A DNA stretch of 64,000 nucleotides from Sinomonas susongensis (GTDB lineage: Bacteria; Actinomycetota; Actinomycetes; Actinomycetales; Micrococcaceae). Positions 54,166 to 63,479 of this stretch are shown one piece after another (the stretch's first letter is position 1; every line of letters starts with the position of its first letter). The notes under the pieces were generated by a model that was given only the letters and a program-made list of their open reading frames with translations, made no database searches and was not told the DNA's origin. The position numbers and the translations under genes are program-made. The stretch spans positions 1 to 64,000 of the forward strand of contig NZ_SSNH01000004.1 in the NCBI RefSeq assembly GCF_005877005.1, in the 5' to 3' direction.

Positions 54166-55362
54166 TCACACGAGCCTGCTGAGGCCTGCGAGGCGCGCAG
54201 CGGCGTCCTCGAGGACGCTCTCGCGTTTGCAGAACGCGAAGCGCAGGAGCGACCGCGTCCGCCGCGCGCCCTCCTCGTGGCAGAAGACCGAGACGGGGAT
54301 CGCCGCGACGCCGATGAGTTCGGGAAGCCTCCGCGCGAGGTCGAGGGCATCGTCGAAGCCGATCGAAGCGGTGTCCGCGGTGATGAAGTACGTGCCGTCG
54401 GGGAGGTAGGCGGTGAGGCCTGCGCTCCGGAGTCCTTCCGCGAGGATGTCGCGCTTCCGGCGGAGTGCGTCGGCGGCGCCCGTGAAGAACTCGTCCGGCA
54501 GGCCGAGGCCTTGGGCGACCGCGGTCTGGAAGGGCGTGCCCGAGCTGTAGGTGAGGAACTGCTTGACCGTGCGGACCTTTGCGACGAGCTCCTCGGAGCC
54601 CGTCGCCCAGCCGACTTTCCACCCCGTGAAAGAGAAGGTCTTGCCCGCGGACGAGATGCTGAGCGTTCGCTCGGCTGCCCCTGGGAGCGTCGCGATCGGA
54701 ACGTGGGGGCGGCCGAAGACCAGGTGCTCGTAGACCTCGTCCGCGATGATGACGGCGTCGTGCCGGGCAGCGAGGTCCACGATCTGCTGGAGGACCTCGC
54801 GGCCGAACACAGCGCCTGTCGGGTTGTGCGGGTTGTTGAGGATCACGATGCGCGTCTGGGGCTTGAACGCCGCTTCGAGCTCGCTCGGGTCCGGCTGGAA
54901 CCTCGGGGCGTGCAGGGGAACCGTCACGTGGTTCGCTCCGGCCAGCCCGATCATCGCCCCGTACGAGTCGTAGAAGGGCTCGAACGTCAGGACGTCGTCG
55001 CCGGGCTCTGCGAGGGCGAGCACGGCCGCCGCGATCGCCTCGGTCGCCCCCGTGGTGATGATGACCTCCGTCTCCGGGTCCGGGTCCAGGCTGTAGAAGC
55101 GCTTCTGGTGCGCGGCGACGGCCGTCCTCAGAGCCGGGATGCCCTTCCCCGGCGCGTACTGGTTCGAGCCCTCGGCGATCGCCCGGCGCGCCGCTTCCGC
55201 CATGACGGCAGGGCCGTCCTCATCCGGGAAGCCCTGGCCGAGGTTGATGGCGCCGGTCCTGACGGCGAGCCCCGTCATCTCCTCGAAGATGGTCACGCCC
55301 AGCCGTCCGTCCGCACCCAGTACGTTGGCGCCCGCGGCGGTGCGCTGCCAAGGAGAAGTCAT
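54166..55362 (-). CDS. PLP-dependent aminotransferase, class I/II (methionine/kynurenine aminotransferase or DapC type)
   Basis: 398-residue fold type I aminotransferase. Visible motifs: GAINLGQGFPDEDGP (substrate end), NQYAPGKGIPALR, ITTGATEAIAAAVLALAEPGDDVLTFEPFYDSY (cofactor-binding), ILNNPHNPTGAVF, IIADEVYEHLVFG (Asp and Tyr contacting PLP), the Schiff-base lysine in SISSAGKTFSFTGWKVGW and the C-terminal LLRFAFCKRESVL (substrate carboxylate Arg). This subgroup includes YbdL, kynurenine aminotransferase and actinobacterial succinyl-diaminopimelate aminotransferase, and I cannot choose among them. TAGCAT ends six bases before the ATG, suggesting a leaderless transcript divergent from coaD. 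Confidence 0.88.
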   Translation of the reverse strand: MTSPWQRTAAGANVLGADGRLGVTIFEEMTGLAVRTGAINLGQGFPDEDGPAVMAEAARRAIAEGSNQYAPGKGIPALRTAVAAHQKRFYSLDPDPETEVIITTGATEAIAAAVLALAEPGDDVLTFEPFYDSYGAMIGLAGANHVTVPLHAPRFQPDPSELEAAFKPQTRIVILNNPHNPTGAVFGREVLQQIVDLAARHDAVIIADEVYEHLVFGRPHVPIATLPGAAERTLSISSAGKTFSFTGWKVGWATGSEELVAKVRTVKQFLTYSSGTPFQTAVAQGLGLPDEFFTGAADALRRKRDILAEGLRSAGLTAYLPDGTYFITADTASIGFDDALDLARRLPELIGVAAIPVSVFCHEEGARRTRSLLRFAFCKRESVLEDAAARLAGLSRLV

Positions 55363-55368
55363 GCAGCC

Positions 55369-55405
55369 ATGCTAGCGAGCAGGCGCGTCTGGCTTCGGTT
55401 ATGTT
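55369..55405. promoter_or_regulatory. Divergent leaderless -10 elements of the aminotransferase gene and coaD
   Basis: Minus strand TAGCAT (55374-55369), six bases, ATG at 55362. Plus strand TATGTT (55400-55405), six bases, ATG at 55412. Neither gene has a ribosome site. The gap between the two start codons is only 49 bases. Confidence 0.55.
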
Positions 55406-55411
55406 GGCAGC

Positions 55412-55894
55412 ATGAGACGCGCCGTCTGCCCTGGCTCCTTCGACCCGATCCACAACGGCCACCTCGAAGTCATCGCCCGCGCAGCGAACCAGTTCGACGA
55501 GGTGATCGTTGCCGTGTCGACGAACTATGCGAAGAAGTACCGGTTCTCCCTCGAGGAGCGGATCGACATGGTGCGCCGGACGCTCGGCGCGATCAGCGGC
55601 ATCCTCGTCGAGCCGATGGGGGCGGGGCTCCTCGCGGACTACTGCCATGAGCGGGGTGCCTCGGCCATCGTCAAGGGACTGCGTTCGTCCTCGGACTTCG
55701 ACTACGAGCTGCCCATGGCGATCATGAACCGCCAGCTGACCGGGGTCGAGACAGTCTTCCTTGCGGCCGAATCGCATTATGTGCACCTCTCGTCGACCCT
55801 CATCAAGGAGGTCCACGACCTCGGCGGCGACGTCTCCGAGTTCGTTCCGCGGTCCGTGCTCGGGCGCCTTGACGCCACGTCCTCTGGACGATGA
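55412..55894 (+). CDS. coaD: Phosphopantetheine adenylyltransferase
   Basis: Fourth step of coenzyme A synthesis: transfers AMP from ATP to 4'-phosphopantetheine. The 160-residue nucleotidyltransferase has the HxGH motif in CPGSFDPIHNGHLEVIARAA (His15 to His18), EERIDMVRRTL, AIVKGLRSSSDFDYELPMA and the C-terminal YVHLSSTLIKEVHDLGGDVSEFVP. Length is typical. The ATG lies six bases after TATGTT, so it is probably leaderless. The position after recG-rsmD is conserved. The yceD-rpmF unit follows after a separate promoter. Confidence 0.97.
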   Translation: MRRAVCPGSFDPIHNGHLEVIARAANQFDEVIVAVSTNYAKKYRFSLEERIDMVRRTLGAISGILVEPMGAGLLADYCHERGASAIVKGLRSSSDFDYELPMAIMNRQLTGVETVFLAAESHYVHLSSTLIKEVHDLGGDVSEFVPRSVLGRLDATSSGR

Positions 55895-55934
55895 GGCTGA
55901 ACCCAGCCCCTCAGGGAATGCCAGAGGCGCCGGT

Positions 55935-55991
55935 TTGGGCCTGACGCACCGCACAGGCTAGGATTGTTTGTCGGTCTATGTTCTACAGGAG
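55935..55991 (+). promoter_or_regulatory. Promoter and ribosome site of yceD-rpmF
   Basis: TTGGGC (55935-55940), 18 bases, TAGGAT (55959-55964), predicting transcription from about 55971. AGGAG at 55987-55991 is then the first ribosome site on the mRNA. It is five bases before an in-frame ATT (55997) and has no ATG, GTG or TTG at usable distance. Confidence 0.55.
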
Positions 55992-55996
55992 TTCTC

Positions 55997-56551
55997 ATTA
56001 AGCGCGAAGATCGTTCGCCCTTGACGCTTGACGTCAAGGACCTCGGGCGCAGCCCGGGCACGATGCGGACACTCGAAGAGCATGTGCCTGCACCGAGCGA
56101 GCTCGGTGTGGCGCTCATCGGCGTCAGGGAAGGGTCCCCCGTGGACCTCGACCTGAGGCTTGAGTCTGTCCACGAGGGGATCCTGGTATCGGGAACCGCA
56201 CACGTCGATGTATCCGGCGAGTGCGGGCGGTGCCTGGATCCCATCGAGTACGGCCTCACCGTCGATGTGCAAGAGCTTTTCTCCTTCGAGGGCGGCGAGC
56301 CGTCGGACGGGGAAGACGATGAAGAGCAACGTCGAGTCGAGCACGATTCCATCGATCTTGAGCCGGTGTTGCGGGACGCAGTAGTGACCATGCTGCCGTT
56401 CCAGCCGGTGTGCCGGGAGGACTGCCCGGGGCTCTGCCCCGAGTGCGGGATCCGCCTCGCGGACGAGCCTGGCCACCATCACGAGGTCGTAGACCCCAGA
56501 TGGTCGGCATTGGCGGATCTGATCAAGCCCGACCGGCACAGCGATGACTAA
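55997..56551 (+). CDS. yceD: YceD-family protein (DUF177), probable ATT start
   Basis: 184-residue metal-binding protein always found next to rpmF; linked to 23S rRNA/large-subunit maturation in other bacteria. Core motifs: LTLDVKDLGRSPGTM at the start, GTAHVDVSGECGRCLDPIEY (CxxC), an acidic loop and CREDCPGLCPECGIRLAD, which form a Cys cluster. An upstream TTG (55964) is in frame, but it is part of the -10 box TAGGAT. The AGGAG site places initiation at ATT 55997, a rare start codon known from infC. If the TTG were used instead, the protein would gain 11 residues. 31 bases separate it from rpmF. Confidence 0.88.
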   Translation: MKREDRSPLTLDVKDLGRSPGTMRTLEEHVPAPSELGVALIGVREGSPVDLDLRLESVHEGILVSGTAHVDVSGECGRCLDPIEYGLTVDVQELFSFEGGEPSDGEDDEEQRRVEHDSIDLEPVLRDAVVTMLPFQPVCREDCPGLCPECGIRLADEPGHHHEVVDPRWSALADLIKPDRHSDD

Positions 56552-56582
56552 GTGTTGGCCCTAAGAGAGAAATGAGTTAGCC

Positions 56583-56786
56583 GTGGCAGTTCCCAAGCGG
56601 AAGATGTCCCGCTCGAACACCCGAGCCCGCCGCTCCCAGTGGAAGGCGACCGCGCCGAACCTGGTGAAGACGGTCGAAAACGGCCGCGTGGTCTACAGCC
56701 TTCCCCACCAGGCGAAGGTCGTCACCGACTCCGCTGGCACCCCGCTCTTCAAGGAGTACAAGGGCCGCAAGGTCGCCGACGCCTGA
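56583..56786 (+). CDS. rpmF: 50S ribosomal protein L32
   Basis: 67-residue ribosomal protein starting [21 protein letters not shown], the L32 signature. It has no cysteines, so it is the zinc-free (C-minus) form; zinc-ribbon L32 has two CxxC pairs. Starts at GTG 56583. AGAGAGAAATGAG precedes it. It sits between yceD and rnc as in most actinobacteria. Confidence 0.97.
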   Translation: MAVPKRKMSRSNTRARRSQWKATAPNLVKTVENGRVVYSLPHQAKVVTDSAGTPLFKEYKGRKVADA

Positions 56787-56805
56787 GCAGTGAGCCGGCC
56801 AGGAT

Positions 56806-57543
56806 ATGCCCGCTCGCGATGAGCTTCTGAAGCGTCTCGGCGTCGAAATCGACGCCGAGACGCTTCGTCTTGCCCTCACCCATCGCTCGTACGCGTACGA
56901 GAACGGCGGGATCCCGACGAATGAGCGCCTCGAGTTCCTCGGCGACTCGATCCTCGGGTTCTCGGTCACGGACTACCTGTACCGGACGTACCCGGACCTC
57001 TCGGAGGGCGAGCTCGCCAAGCGGCGCGCCGCCGTCGTCAGCACCCGGGCGCTCGCCGGGATCGCGCGCCGACTCGGCATCGGCGAGTGCATCTACCTCG
57101 GGCACGGCGAGAAGGTCACGAACGGCAAGAACAAGTCCTCGATCCTCGCGGACACGATGGAGGCGCTCATCGGCGCGACCTACATCTCCAACGATCTCGA
57201 AGAAGCCCGCCGCCTCGTCGTGCGCCTCGTAGGGCCTCTGCTCGAGGATGCGGCCGTGATGGGCGCGGGAACGGACTGGAAGACGCACATCCAGGAGCTC
57301 GCAGCCAACCGCCAGCTGGGCGCCATCCATTACGCGGTGGTCGGCGACGGGCCGGACCACGCGCGCACCTACACGGCCACCCTCTCCATCGGCGGCGTCC
57401 CCTACGGCACCGGAACGGGCAACTCGAAGAAGGAGGCCGAGCAGTATTCGGCGGCCGACGCCTGGAAGGTCCTCTGCCCGGACGAGTCCGGGGTCATCGG
57501 GAGCCCGACCGGCGAGCGCGAAAGCACTGGCGGGTCCGTCTAG
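56806..57543 (+). CDS. rnc: Ribonuclease III
   Basis: Cleaves double-stranded RNA in rRNA processing and decay. The 245-residue protein has the RNase III signature [20 protein letters not shown] (residues 39-58, catalytic Glu and Asp), a second acidic element [14 protein letters not shown] (about 118-131) and a C-terminal double-stranded-RNA-binding domain ([20 protein letters not shown] onward, ending at [14 protein letters not shown]). The last 15 residues are a polar tail. The ATG at 56806 follows rpmF by 19 bases, and mutM starts two bases after its stop. Confidence 0.96.
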   Translation: MPARDELLKRLGVEIDAETLRLALTHRSYAYENGGIPTNERLEFLGDSILGFSVTDYLYRTYPDLSEGELAKRRAAVVSTRALAGIARRLGIGECIYLGHGEKVTNGKNKSSILADTMEALIGATYISNDLEEARRLVVRLVGPLLEDAAVMGAGTDWKTHIQELAANRQLGAIHYAVVGDGPDHARTYTATLSIGGVPYGTGTGNSKKEAEQYSAADAWKVLCPDESGVIGSPTGERESTGGSV

Positions 57544-57545
57544 CC

Positions 57546-58502
57546 TTGCCCGAACTCCCCGAGGTCGAGGTCGTGCGCCGTGGCCTGTCCACCTGGGTCG
57601 CCGGCCGCCGGATCGAACGCGTCGAAGTCCTGGACCCGCGTTCCGTCCGCCGCCATACGCTGGGCCCCGAAGACTTCCGCGGGCAGCTCGAGGGCTCCCG
57701 AGTGCTCGACGCCGTGCGTCGCGGCAAATTCCTCTGGCTCCCGCTCGCCGACGGCGACGATGACGGGAGCTCAGGCTCGCCGCCCCATACCGCGCTCATG
57801 GCCCACCTCGGGATGAGCGGCCAGCTCCTCGTCGAGGACGCCCAGCTGCCCGACGAGAAGCACCTCAAGGTCCGCCTCACGCTCTCCGACTCCCCGGGTG
57901 TGCCGGCCGAGCTCCGCTTCGTCGACCAGCGCATCTTCGGAGGACTCGCCGTCGTGCCGCTGGTGGCGACCGACGACGGCGGACCCGGCGGAGCTGCGTC
58001 CCGCCCGCTCCCGCTCATCGCGGCCGAGGCGGCGCATATCGCGAGGGATCCCCTGGACCCGTGGTTCTCGGCGGAGGCGCTCCACGAGCGCTTCCGCTCC
58101 CGCCGCACGGGCGTCAAGCGGGCCCTGCTCGATCAGCAGCTCGTCTCGGGGATCGGGAACATCTACGCCGACGAAGCCCTCTGGGCCGCGCGCCTGCACT
58201 ATGCGCGGCCCACCGACACGCTCCGCCGGGCGGAGACGCTCCGGCTCGTCGACGCCGTCCGCGACGTCATGCTCCGCGCCCTCGAGGCAGGGGGGACCAG
58301 CTTCGATTCGCTCTACGTCAACGTCAACGGAGCCTCGGGCTACTTCGACCGCTCCCTCTCGGCGTACGGGCGCGCGGGCCAGCCGTGCGTGCGGTGCGCC
58401 CGGGAAGGACGCACGAGCATCATGGTGCGCGAAGCGTTCATGAACCGCTCGTCGTACCGCTGCCCCACGTGCCAGCGGACGCCGCGCAACGCCCGCTGGT
58501 AG
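57546..58502 (+). CDS. mutM: Formamidopyrimidine-DNA glycosylase (Fpg), TTG start
   Basis: Excises 8-oxoguanine and formamidopyrimidines and nicks the abasic site. The 318-residue protein must begin Pro-Glu after Met removal, because Pro2 is the catalytic nucleophile and Glu3 the general acid. TTG 57546 gives exactly (M)[13 protein letters not shown], so this start is well founded even though TTG is rare. Other motifs: [23 protein letters not shown], and a C-terminal zinc finger CVRCAREG...RCPTCQ. An insert of about 20 residues near [15 protein letters not shown] lengthens it compared with E. coli Fpg (269). Co-transcribed with rnc; the stops and starts are two bases apart. Confidence 0.96.
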   Translation: MPELPEVEVVRRGLSTWVAGRRIERVEVLDPRSVRRHTLGPEDFRGQLEGSRVLDAVRRGKFLWLPLADGDDDGSSGSPPHTALMAHLGMSGQLLVEDAQLPDEKHLKVRLTLSDSPGVPAELRFVDQRIFGGLAVVPLVATDDGGPGGAASRPLPLIAAEAAHIARDPLDPWFSAEALHERFRSRRTGVKRALLDQQLVSGIGNIYADEALWAARLHYARPTDTLRRAETLRLVDAVRDVMLRALEAGGTSFDSLYVNVNGASGYFDRSLSAYGRAGQPCVRCAREGRTSIMVREAFMNRSSYRCPTCQRTPRNARW

Positions 58503-58611
58503 GGGCCCCAGCGCGGAAACGACCGGGACGGGTGGCAGAATGGCGCCCAGCCGGTACTCGCCTTCCGCGGACGCTGGCTGCGCCCGCCGACGACAGGAGA
58601 ACCCGGGTCCC

Positions 58612-61600
58612 TTGCACCTCAAGACCCTGACCATCCGAGGCTTCAAGTCCTTTGCCTCCGCCACGACGTTCGAGTTCGAGCCGGGCGTGACCGCAGTCGT
58701 CGGTCCGAACGGCTCGGGCAAGTCGAACGTCGTCGACGCTCTGGCATGGGTCATGGGAGAGCAGGGTGCCAAGACGCTCCGCGGCGGCAAGATGGAGGAC
58801 GTCATCTTCGCGGGCACCGCAGGCCGGCCGCCGCTGGGCCGCGCGCAGGTCTCGCTCACGATCGACAACGCGGACGGCGCCCTCCCGATCGAGTACGGCG
58901 AGGTCACGATCTCGCGCACGCTCTTCCGCACGGGAGGCTCCGAATACGCGATCAACGGCGAATCGTGCCGGCTGCTCGACATCCAGGAGCTTCTGAGCGA
59001 TTCGGGTCTCGGGCGTGAGATGCACGTCATCGTCGGGCAGGGCCAGCTCGACCGAATCCTCCACGCGACCCCCGAGGACCGCCGCGGCTTCATCGAGGAA
59101 GCCGCCGGAATCCTCAAGCACCGGCGCCGCAAGGAACGAACCGTCCGGAAGCTCGACGCCATGCAGGGCAACCTCCAGCGGCTCTCCGACCTCACCGCGG
59201 AGATCCGGCGCCAGCTGGGCCCGCTAGGTCGCCAGGCGCAGGTCGCCCGGCGCGCGCAGACCATCCAGGCCGACGTCCGGGATGCCAAGGCGCGCCTCCT
59301 GGCCGACGACGTAGTCCGGCTGCAGGACACCCTCGAGCAGGACCGCGCCGACCAGTCCGCGCTCGTGGCGCGCCGTGCCGACGTCGAGCGCGAGCTCGGG
59401 GCCGCGCGCCGCGAGCAGTCAGAGGCCGAGCGGGCCGCGGCCCTCGCGACCCCGAAGCTCAACGCCGCCCGTGACCTCTGGTACCGCCTCTCCGCCGGCC
59501 GGGAGCGCCTGCGTTCGCTCGCGAGCGTGGCCGAGGAACGACGACGCCTCCTCGGCACGTCCGAGGCCCTCCCGTCCGGCCGCGATCCCGAGCGGCTCGA
59601 CCGGCAGGCCGGGGAGGCCCGCGAAGAGCTCGCCGTGCTCGCCGAGGCGATCGACGTCCGCTCCGAGGCCCTCGAGGAGGCTTCCGAGGCCCGTTTCGAG
59701 GCTGAGGAGGAAGCGGCTGCCGAAGACCGTCGGCACACCGCGCGGCTGCGCGCCTCTGCGGACCGCCGAGAGGGCCTGGCCCGGCTCGCGGGCGCCGTGG
59801 GAGCCGCGAGGAGCCGCGTCGAGGCGGCCGAGGGGGAGATCGGCCGCCTCCGGGCATCGATCTCCTCCGCGGCCGAGCGGCGGCGTGATGCGGAGATCGA
59901 ATTCACCGCCCTCGAGTCGCAGGTTGCGGGCGTGGAGGAGGGCGAGGAGGGCCTCGATGCGGACTACGAGCAGGCCGCCGCCCGACAGGAGGCCGCGGAA
60001 GGGGAACTCGCCGCGATCGAGGAGCGCCGTCGGGCCGCGGAGACTGCCCGCCGCTCCCTCGAGGCCAGGCTCGACGCCCTCCGCGCGGGGCTCCGGGGCA
60101 GGGACGGCAGCGCGGCCGTCCTCGCGTCGGGCGACGGGGTCCTCGGCCCGGTGCCTTCCCTCATGAGGGTCGAGCAGGGGTTCGAGGCGGCCGTGGCGGC
60201 CGTCCTCGGGAGCGTCGCGGAGGGCCTCGCGATGGAGGATGCCCAGTCCTCCCTCCGTGCGTTGAACCGGCTGCGGGAGGACGACGGCGGCCAGGCGGCC
60301 CTGCTCGTGGGGGGAGCCATGCCGCCGTCGGGCCTTGCGGACCGGCCCGAACTCCCCGCTGGGGCGCGCTGGCTCGACTCCGTGGTGACGGCGGACCCGC
60401 GGGTGCGCGGCGCCGTCGTGCGCCTCCTTGCCGGTGCGGTTGCGGTGGAGGGGGCGGCGCAGGCCCTGGCGCTCCTCGAAGCCATTCCCGAGCTGACTGT
60501 CGTGACGGCCCAGGGGGACGTGCTCACGGCAGGAGCGATGAGGGGCGGCTCGGCCGGTGCGCCGTCGACGCTCGAGCTCCAGGCCCAGGTCGAGGAGGCG
60601 GAGTCCCAGCTCGCGTCCGCCGTCGCCGAGCATGAACGCGCGGGCTTCGAGCTCACGGGCGCGCGCGAGCGCGTCCGGGAGGCGTCGGAACAGGCCGACG
60701 CCGCCCTTGCGGCCCTCCACGACTCGGACGCCAAGTTCGCGGCCGTCGCCGAGCGCCTTGCAGCCCTCGGCGCCCAGCTCCGGGGCGCCACCGCCGAGGA
60801 CGAGCGGCTCCGGGCCTCACTCGCCGCCGCACAGTCCCAGCTGGACACCGAGCAGGAGGCGCTGGCCCTGGCGGCTGAGCGTCTCGAGGCGGCGGAGGAG
60901 GCCGAGGACGCAGAGGAGGACGACGAGCCTTCGTCGGCCGAACGGGACCGGCTCGCACAACGGGCGACGGCGGCTCGGGCCGCCGAGCTCGAGGCCCGCC
61001 TCGCGCTGCGCACGGCTGAGGAGCAGCACCGTGCAGTCCAGGCGCGGGCCGAGTCCCTCGAGAGGGCTGCCGCCACCGAGCGGCGGGCCGCGGCCGAGGC
61101 TCGCCGGCGGGCCGAGGACCGGGCCCGCAAGGCAGCCCGGGCCGAAGCCGTCGTCGGGGCAGCGCTCGCTGGGGTCGCTGCCATGGACCGGGCCGTGGAG
61201 GAGGCCGCCGAGGAACGCGACGCCGCCGAGGAGCGGCGCCAGGCCCTCGACGAGCGGCTCTCCGCGCTGCGGACCTCGACGGAGGCCCTTGCGAAGGAGC
61301 TCGCCGAACTGAGCGACGCCGCCCACCGCGACGAACTGGCCCGCGCCGAGCTCGCCCTGCGGCTCGAGGCCCTCCAGGACCGCGCCATCGAGGAGCTCGG
61401 TCTCTCCGCCCGGCAGCTCGTCGACGAATTCGGGCCGCACATCCCGATCCCCATCCCGGACGACGGCGCCGACAGGTGGGCTTCGCTGCGCATGGAGGTG
61501 GACGAGGAGGGCCGGCCGGTCGGCGGCGCTCCGTTCGTGCGCGCCGAGCAGGAGAAGCGGCTCAAGAAGGCCGAGCGGGATCTCGCCGCCCTCGGCAGGG

Positions 61601-62190
61601 TCAATCCCCTCGCGCTCGAGGAATTCGCAGCACTCGAGGAACGGCACCGGTTCCTCAACGAGCAGCTCGAGGACCTCAAGTCGAGTCGGCGGGACCTGCT
61701 CGCGATCATCAAGGATGTCGACGAGCGCGTGCAGCGTGTTTTCGCGGAGGCCTTCGCCGACACGGCCGTCCAGTTCGAGCGCGTCTTCGGCCGCCTGTTC
61801 CCGGGCGGGGAGGGCCGTCTCGTCCTCACGGATCCCGAGGACATGCTCACGACCGGCATTGAGGTCGAGGCACGCCCCGCAGGCAAGAAGATCAAGCGCC
61901 TCTCGCTGCTCTCGGGAGGCGAACGGTCGCTCACCGCGGTCGCGCTGCTTGTCGCGATCTTCAAGGCCCGGCCGTCGCCGTTCTATGTCATGGACGAGGT
62001 CGAAGCTGCCCTCGACGACACGAATCTCGGCCGGCTCATCACGATCTTCGAGGAGCTGCGCGAATCGAGCCAGCTCATCGTCATCACGCACCAGAAGCGC
62101 ACGATGGAGGTCGCCGACGCCCTCTACGGGGTGTCGATGCGGGGCGACGGGGTCTCGACGGTCGTGAGCCAGAAGCTCGAGCGGGTATGA
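58612..62190 (+). CDS. smc: Chromosome segregation protein SMC
   Basis: ATPase that organises and separates chromosomes with ScpAB. The 1192-residue protein has Walker A GPNGSGKSNVVDAL (31-44), then a coiled-coil arm rich in Ala, Glu and Arg, a hinge at roughly residues 500-660 (GVLGPVPSLMRVEQGFEAAVAAVLG; AGAMRGGSAG), a second coiled coil, and the C-terminal ABC signature LLSGGERSLTAVALL with Walker B FYVMDEVEAALDD. The frame is open further upstream, but the conserved start LHLKTLTIRGFKSFA begins at TTG 58612, with CAGGAGA 12 bases before it. It lies 110 bases after mutM, 59 bases before ftsY. Confidence 0.97.
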   Translation: MHLKTLTIRGFKSFASATTFEFEPGVTAVVGPNGSGKSNVVDALAWVMGEQGAKTLRGGKMEDVIFAGTAGRPPLGRAQVSLTIDNADGALPIEYGEVTISRTLFRTGGSEYAINGESCRLLDIQELLSDSGLGREMHVIVGQGQLDRILHATPEDRRGFIEEAAGILKHRRRKERTVRKLDAMQGNLQRLSDLTAEIRRQLGPLGRQAQVARRAQTIQADVRDAKARLLADDVVRLQDTLEQDRADQSALVARRADVERELGAARREQSEAERAAALATPKLNAARDLWYRLSAGRERLRSLASVAEERRRLLGTSEALPSGRDPERLDRQAGEAREELAVLAEAIDVRSEALEEASEARFEAEEEAAAEDRRHTARLRASADRREGLARLAGAVGAARSRVEAAEGEIGRLRASISSAAERRRDAEIEFTALESQVAGVEEGEEGLDADYEQAAARQEAAEGELAAIEERRRAAETARRSLEARLDALRAGLRGRDGSAAVLASGDGVLGPVPSLMRVEQGFEAAVAAVLGSVAEGLAMEDAQSSLRALNRLREDDGGQAALLVGGAMPPSGLADRPELPAGARWLDSVVTADPRVRGAVVRLLAGAVAVEGAAQALALLEAIPELTVVTAQGDVLTAGAMRGGSAGAPSTLELQAQVEEAESQLASAVAEHERAGFELTGARERVREASEQADAALAALHDSDAKFAAVAERLAALGAQLRGATAEDERLRASLAAAQSQLDTEQEALALAAERLEAAEEAEDAEEDDEPSSAERDRLAQRATAARAAELEARLALRTAEEQHRAVQARAESLERAAATERRAAAEARRRAEDRARKAARAEAVVGAALAGVAAMDRAVEEAAEERDAAEERRQALDERLSALRTSTEALAKELAELSDAAHRDELARAELALRLEALQDRAIEELGLSARQLVDEFGPHIPIPIPDDGADRWASLRMEVDEEGRPVGGAPFVRAEQEKRLKKAERDLAALGRVNPLALEEFAALEERHRFLNEQLEDLKSSRRDLLAIIKDVDERVQRVFAEAFADTAVQFERVFGRLFPGGEGRLVLTDPEDMLTTGIEVEARPAGKKIKRLSLLSGGERSLTAVALLVAIFKARPSPFYVMDEVEAALDDTNLGRLITIFEELRESSQLIVITHQKRTMEVADALYGVSMRGDGVSTVVSQKLERV

Positions 62191-62248
62191 CGGCGGATGC
62201 CGCCTCCCGGAGCGCAGGGGCCGGAGGGCCTGTGAGAAGCTAGGTCTC

Positions 62249-63469
62249 GTGACAGACCTCTCCGCACTCCTGCCTTTCATCCTCGCCGTGATCGTGCTCT
62301 TCATCGTCGCCGGGTCCGTCATCGGGCTCGTCCGCGGTCGCCGCTCGAAGGTGCGCTACACCGGGACGAGGGACGCGAACGACCCCGTCCTCGCGCCCAA
62401 CCAGCCGAACGTCGCAGGCGGCGACACGGGAGCGCCGACGGCGGTCGCCGAGCCCCCCACGCCGGTCCTCGAGCCCGACGAGGCCGTGGAGGTCCCCGAA
62501 GCCTTCGAGCAGCCGAGGGTCGAGGAAGTCCCGACCGAGACGCCGGCCCCAGTGGCGGGGCGCCTCCAGCGACTCCGCGAGCGGCTCGTCAGGAGCAACA
62601 ACATGCTCGGGAAGGGCCTCCTTGCCCTGCTCTCGAGCGACCGCATCGACGACAACGTGTGGGATGAGGTCGAGGAGACGCTGCTCCTCGCCGACATCGG
62701 CACCGAGCCGAGCCTCGAGCTCGTCGAGACGCTCAAGGACCGGGTCAAGGTCATGGGCAGCCGCAACCCCGACGAGGTGCGTGAGATGCTCCGCGAGGAG
62801 CTCGTCCGGCTCGTCGATCCCACGCTCGACCGGTCCCTCAACGTCGACCGCAAGGCAGGCAAGCCCGCCGTCGTCCTCGTCGTCGGGGTCAACGGCGTCG
62901 GCAAGACGACGACGGTCGGCAAGCTCGCGCGAGTCCTCGTGGCCGAGGACAAGGACGTGCTGCTCGGCGCGGCGGACACCTTCCGGGCGGCAGCGGCCGA
63001 GCAGCTTGCGACGTGGGGTGCGCGGGTCGGGGTGCCGACCGTGAAGTCGGACGTCGAGGGAGCCGATCCGGCGTCCGTTGCGTTCGAAGCCGTCAAGGCA
63101 GGCATCGAGCAGGAGGCCGACGTCGTCATGGTCGACACCGCGGGGCGCCTCCAGAACAAGGTCGGCCTGATGGACGAGCTCGGCAAGGTCAAGCGCGTCA
63201 TCGAGAAGCTGACCGAGGTGGACGAGGTGCTCCTCGTCCTCGACGCGACCACTGGCCAGAACGGGCTCAACCAGGCCAAGGTCTTCTCGGAGGTCGTGCG
63301 GATCACCGGAATCGTCCTCACGAAGCTCGACGGAACCGCGAAGGGCGGCATCGTCGTCGCGATCCAGAAGCAGCTCGGGGTGCCCGTCAAGCTCGTGGGC
63401 CTCGGCGAGGGTCCCGACGACCTCGCGCCGTTCGACGTCGAGGGCTTCGTCGACGCGATCCTGAACTAG
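62249..63469 (+). CDS. ftsY: Signal recognition particle receptor FtsY
   Basis: Membrane receptor GTPase that brings SRP-ribosome complexes to the translocon. The 406-residue protein has an N-terminal helix (LLPFILAVIVLFIVAGSVI, about 8-26), as is common in actinobacterial FtsY, a Pro/Glu-rich acidic linker (residues 45-105), the helical N domain, and the G domain: VVGVNGVGKTTTVGKLA (G1), DTFRAAAAEQL (G2), VMVDTAGRLQNK (G3), TKLDGTAKGG (G4) and GLGEGPDDLAPF (G5). Starts at GTG 62249. It closes the yceD-ftsY run and is followed by a long hairpin. Confidence 0.97.
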   Translation: MTDLSALLPFILAVIVLFIVAGSVIGLVRGRRSKVRYTGTRDANDPVLAPNQPNVAGGDTGAPTAVAEPPTPVLEPDEAVEVPEAFEQPRVEEVPTETPAPVAGRLQRLRERLVRSNNMLGKGLLALLSSDRIDDNVWDEVEETLLLADIGTEPSLELVETLKDRVKVMGSRNPDEVREMLREELVRLVDPTLDRSLNVDRKAGKPAVVLVVGVNGVGKTTTVGKLARVLVAEDKDVLLGAADTFRAAAAEQLATWGARVGVPTVKSDVEGADPASVAFEAVKAGIEQEADVVMVDTAGRLQNKVGLMDELGKVKRVIEKLTEVDEVLLVLDATTGQNGLNQAKVFSEVVRITGIVLTKLDGTAKGGIVVAIQKQLGVPVKLVGLGEGPDDLAPFDVEGFVDAILN

Positions 63470-63479
63470 CGTCGCCCAC

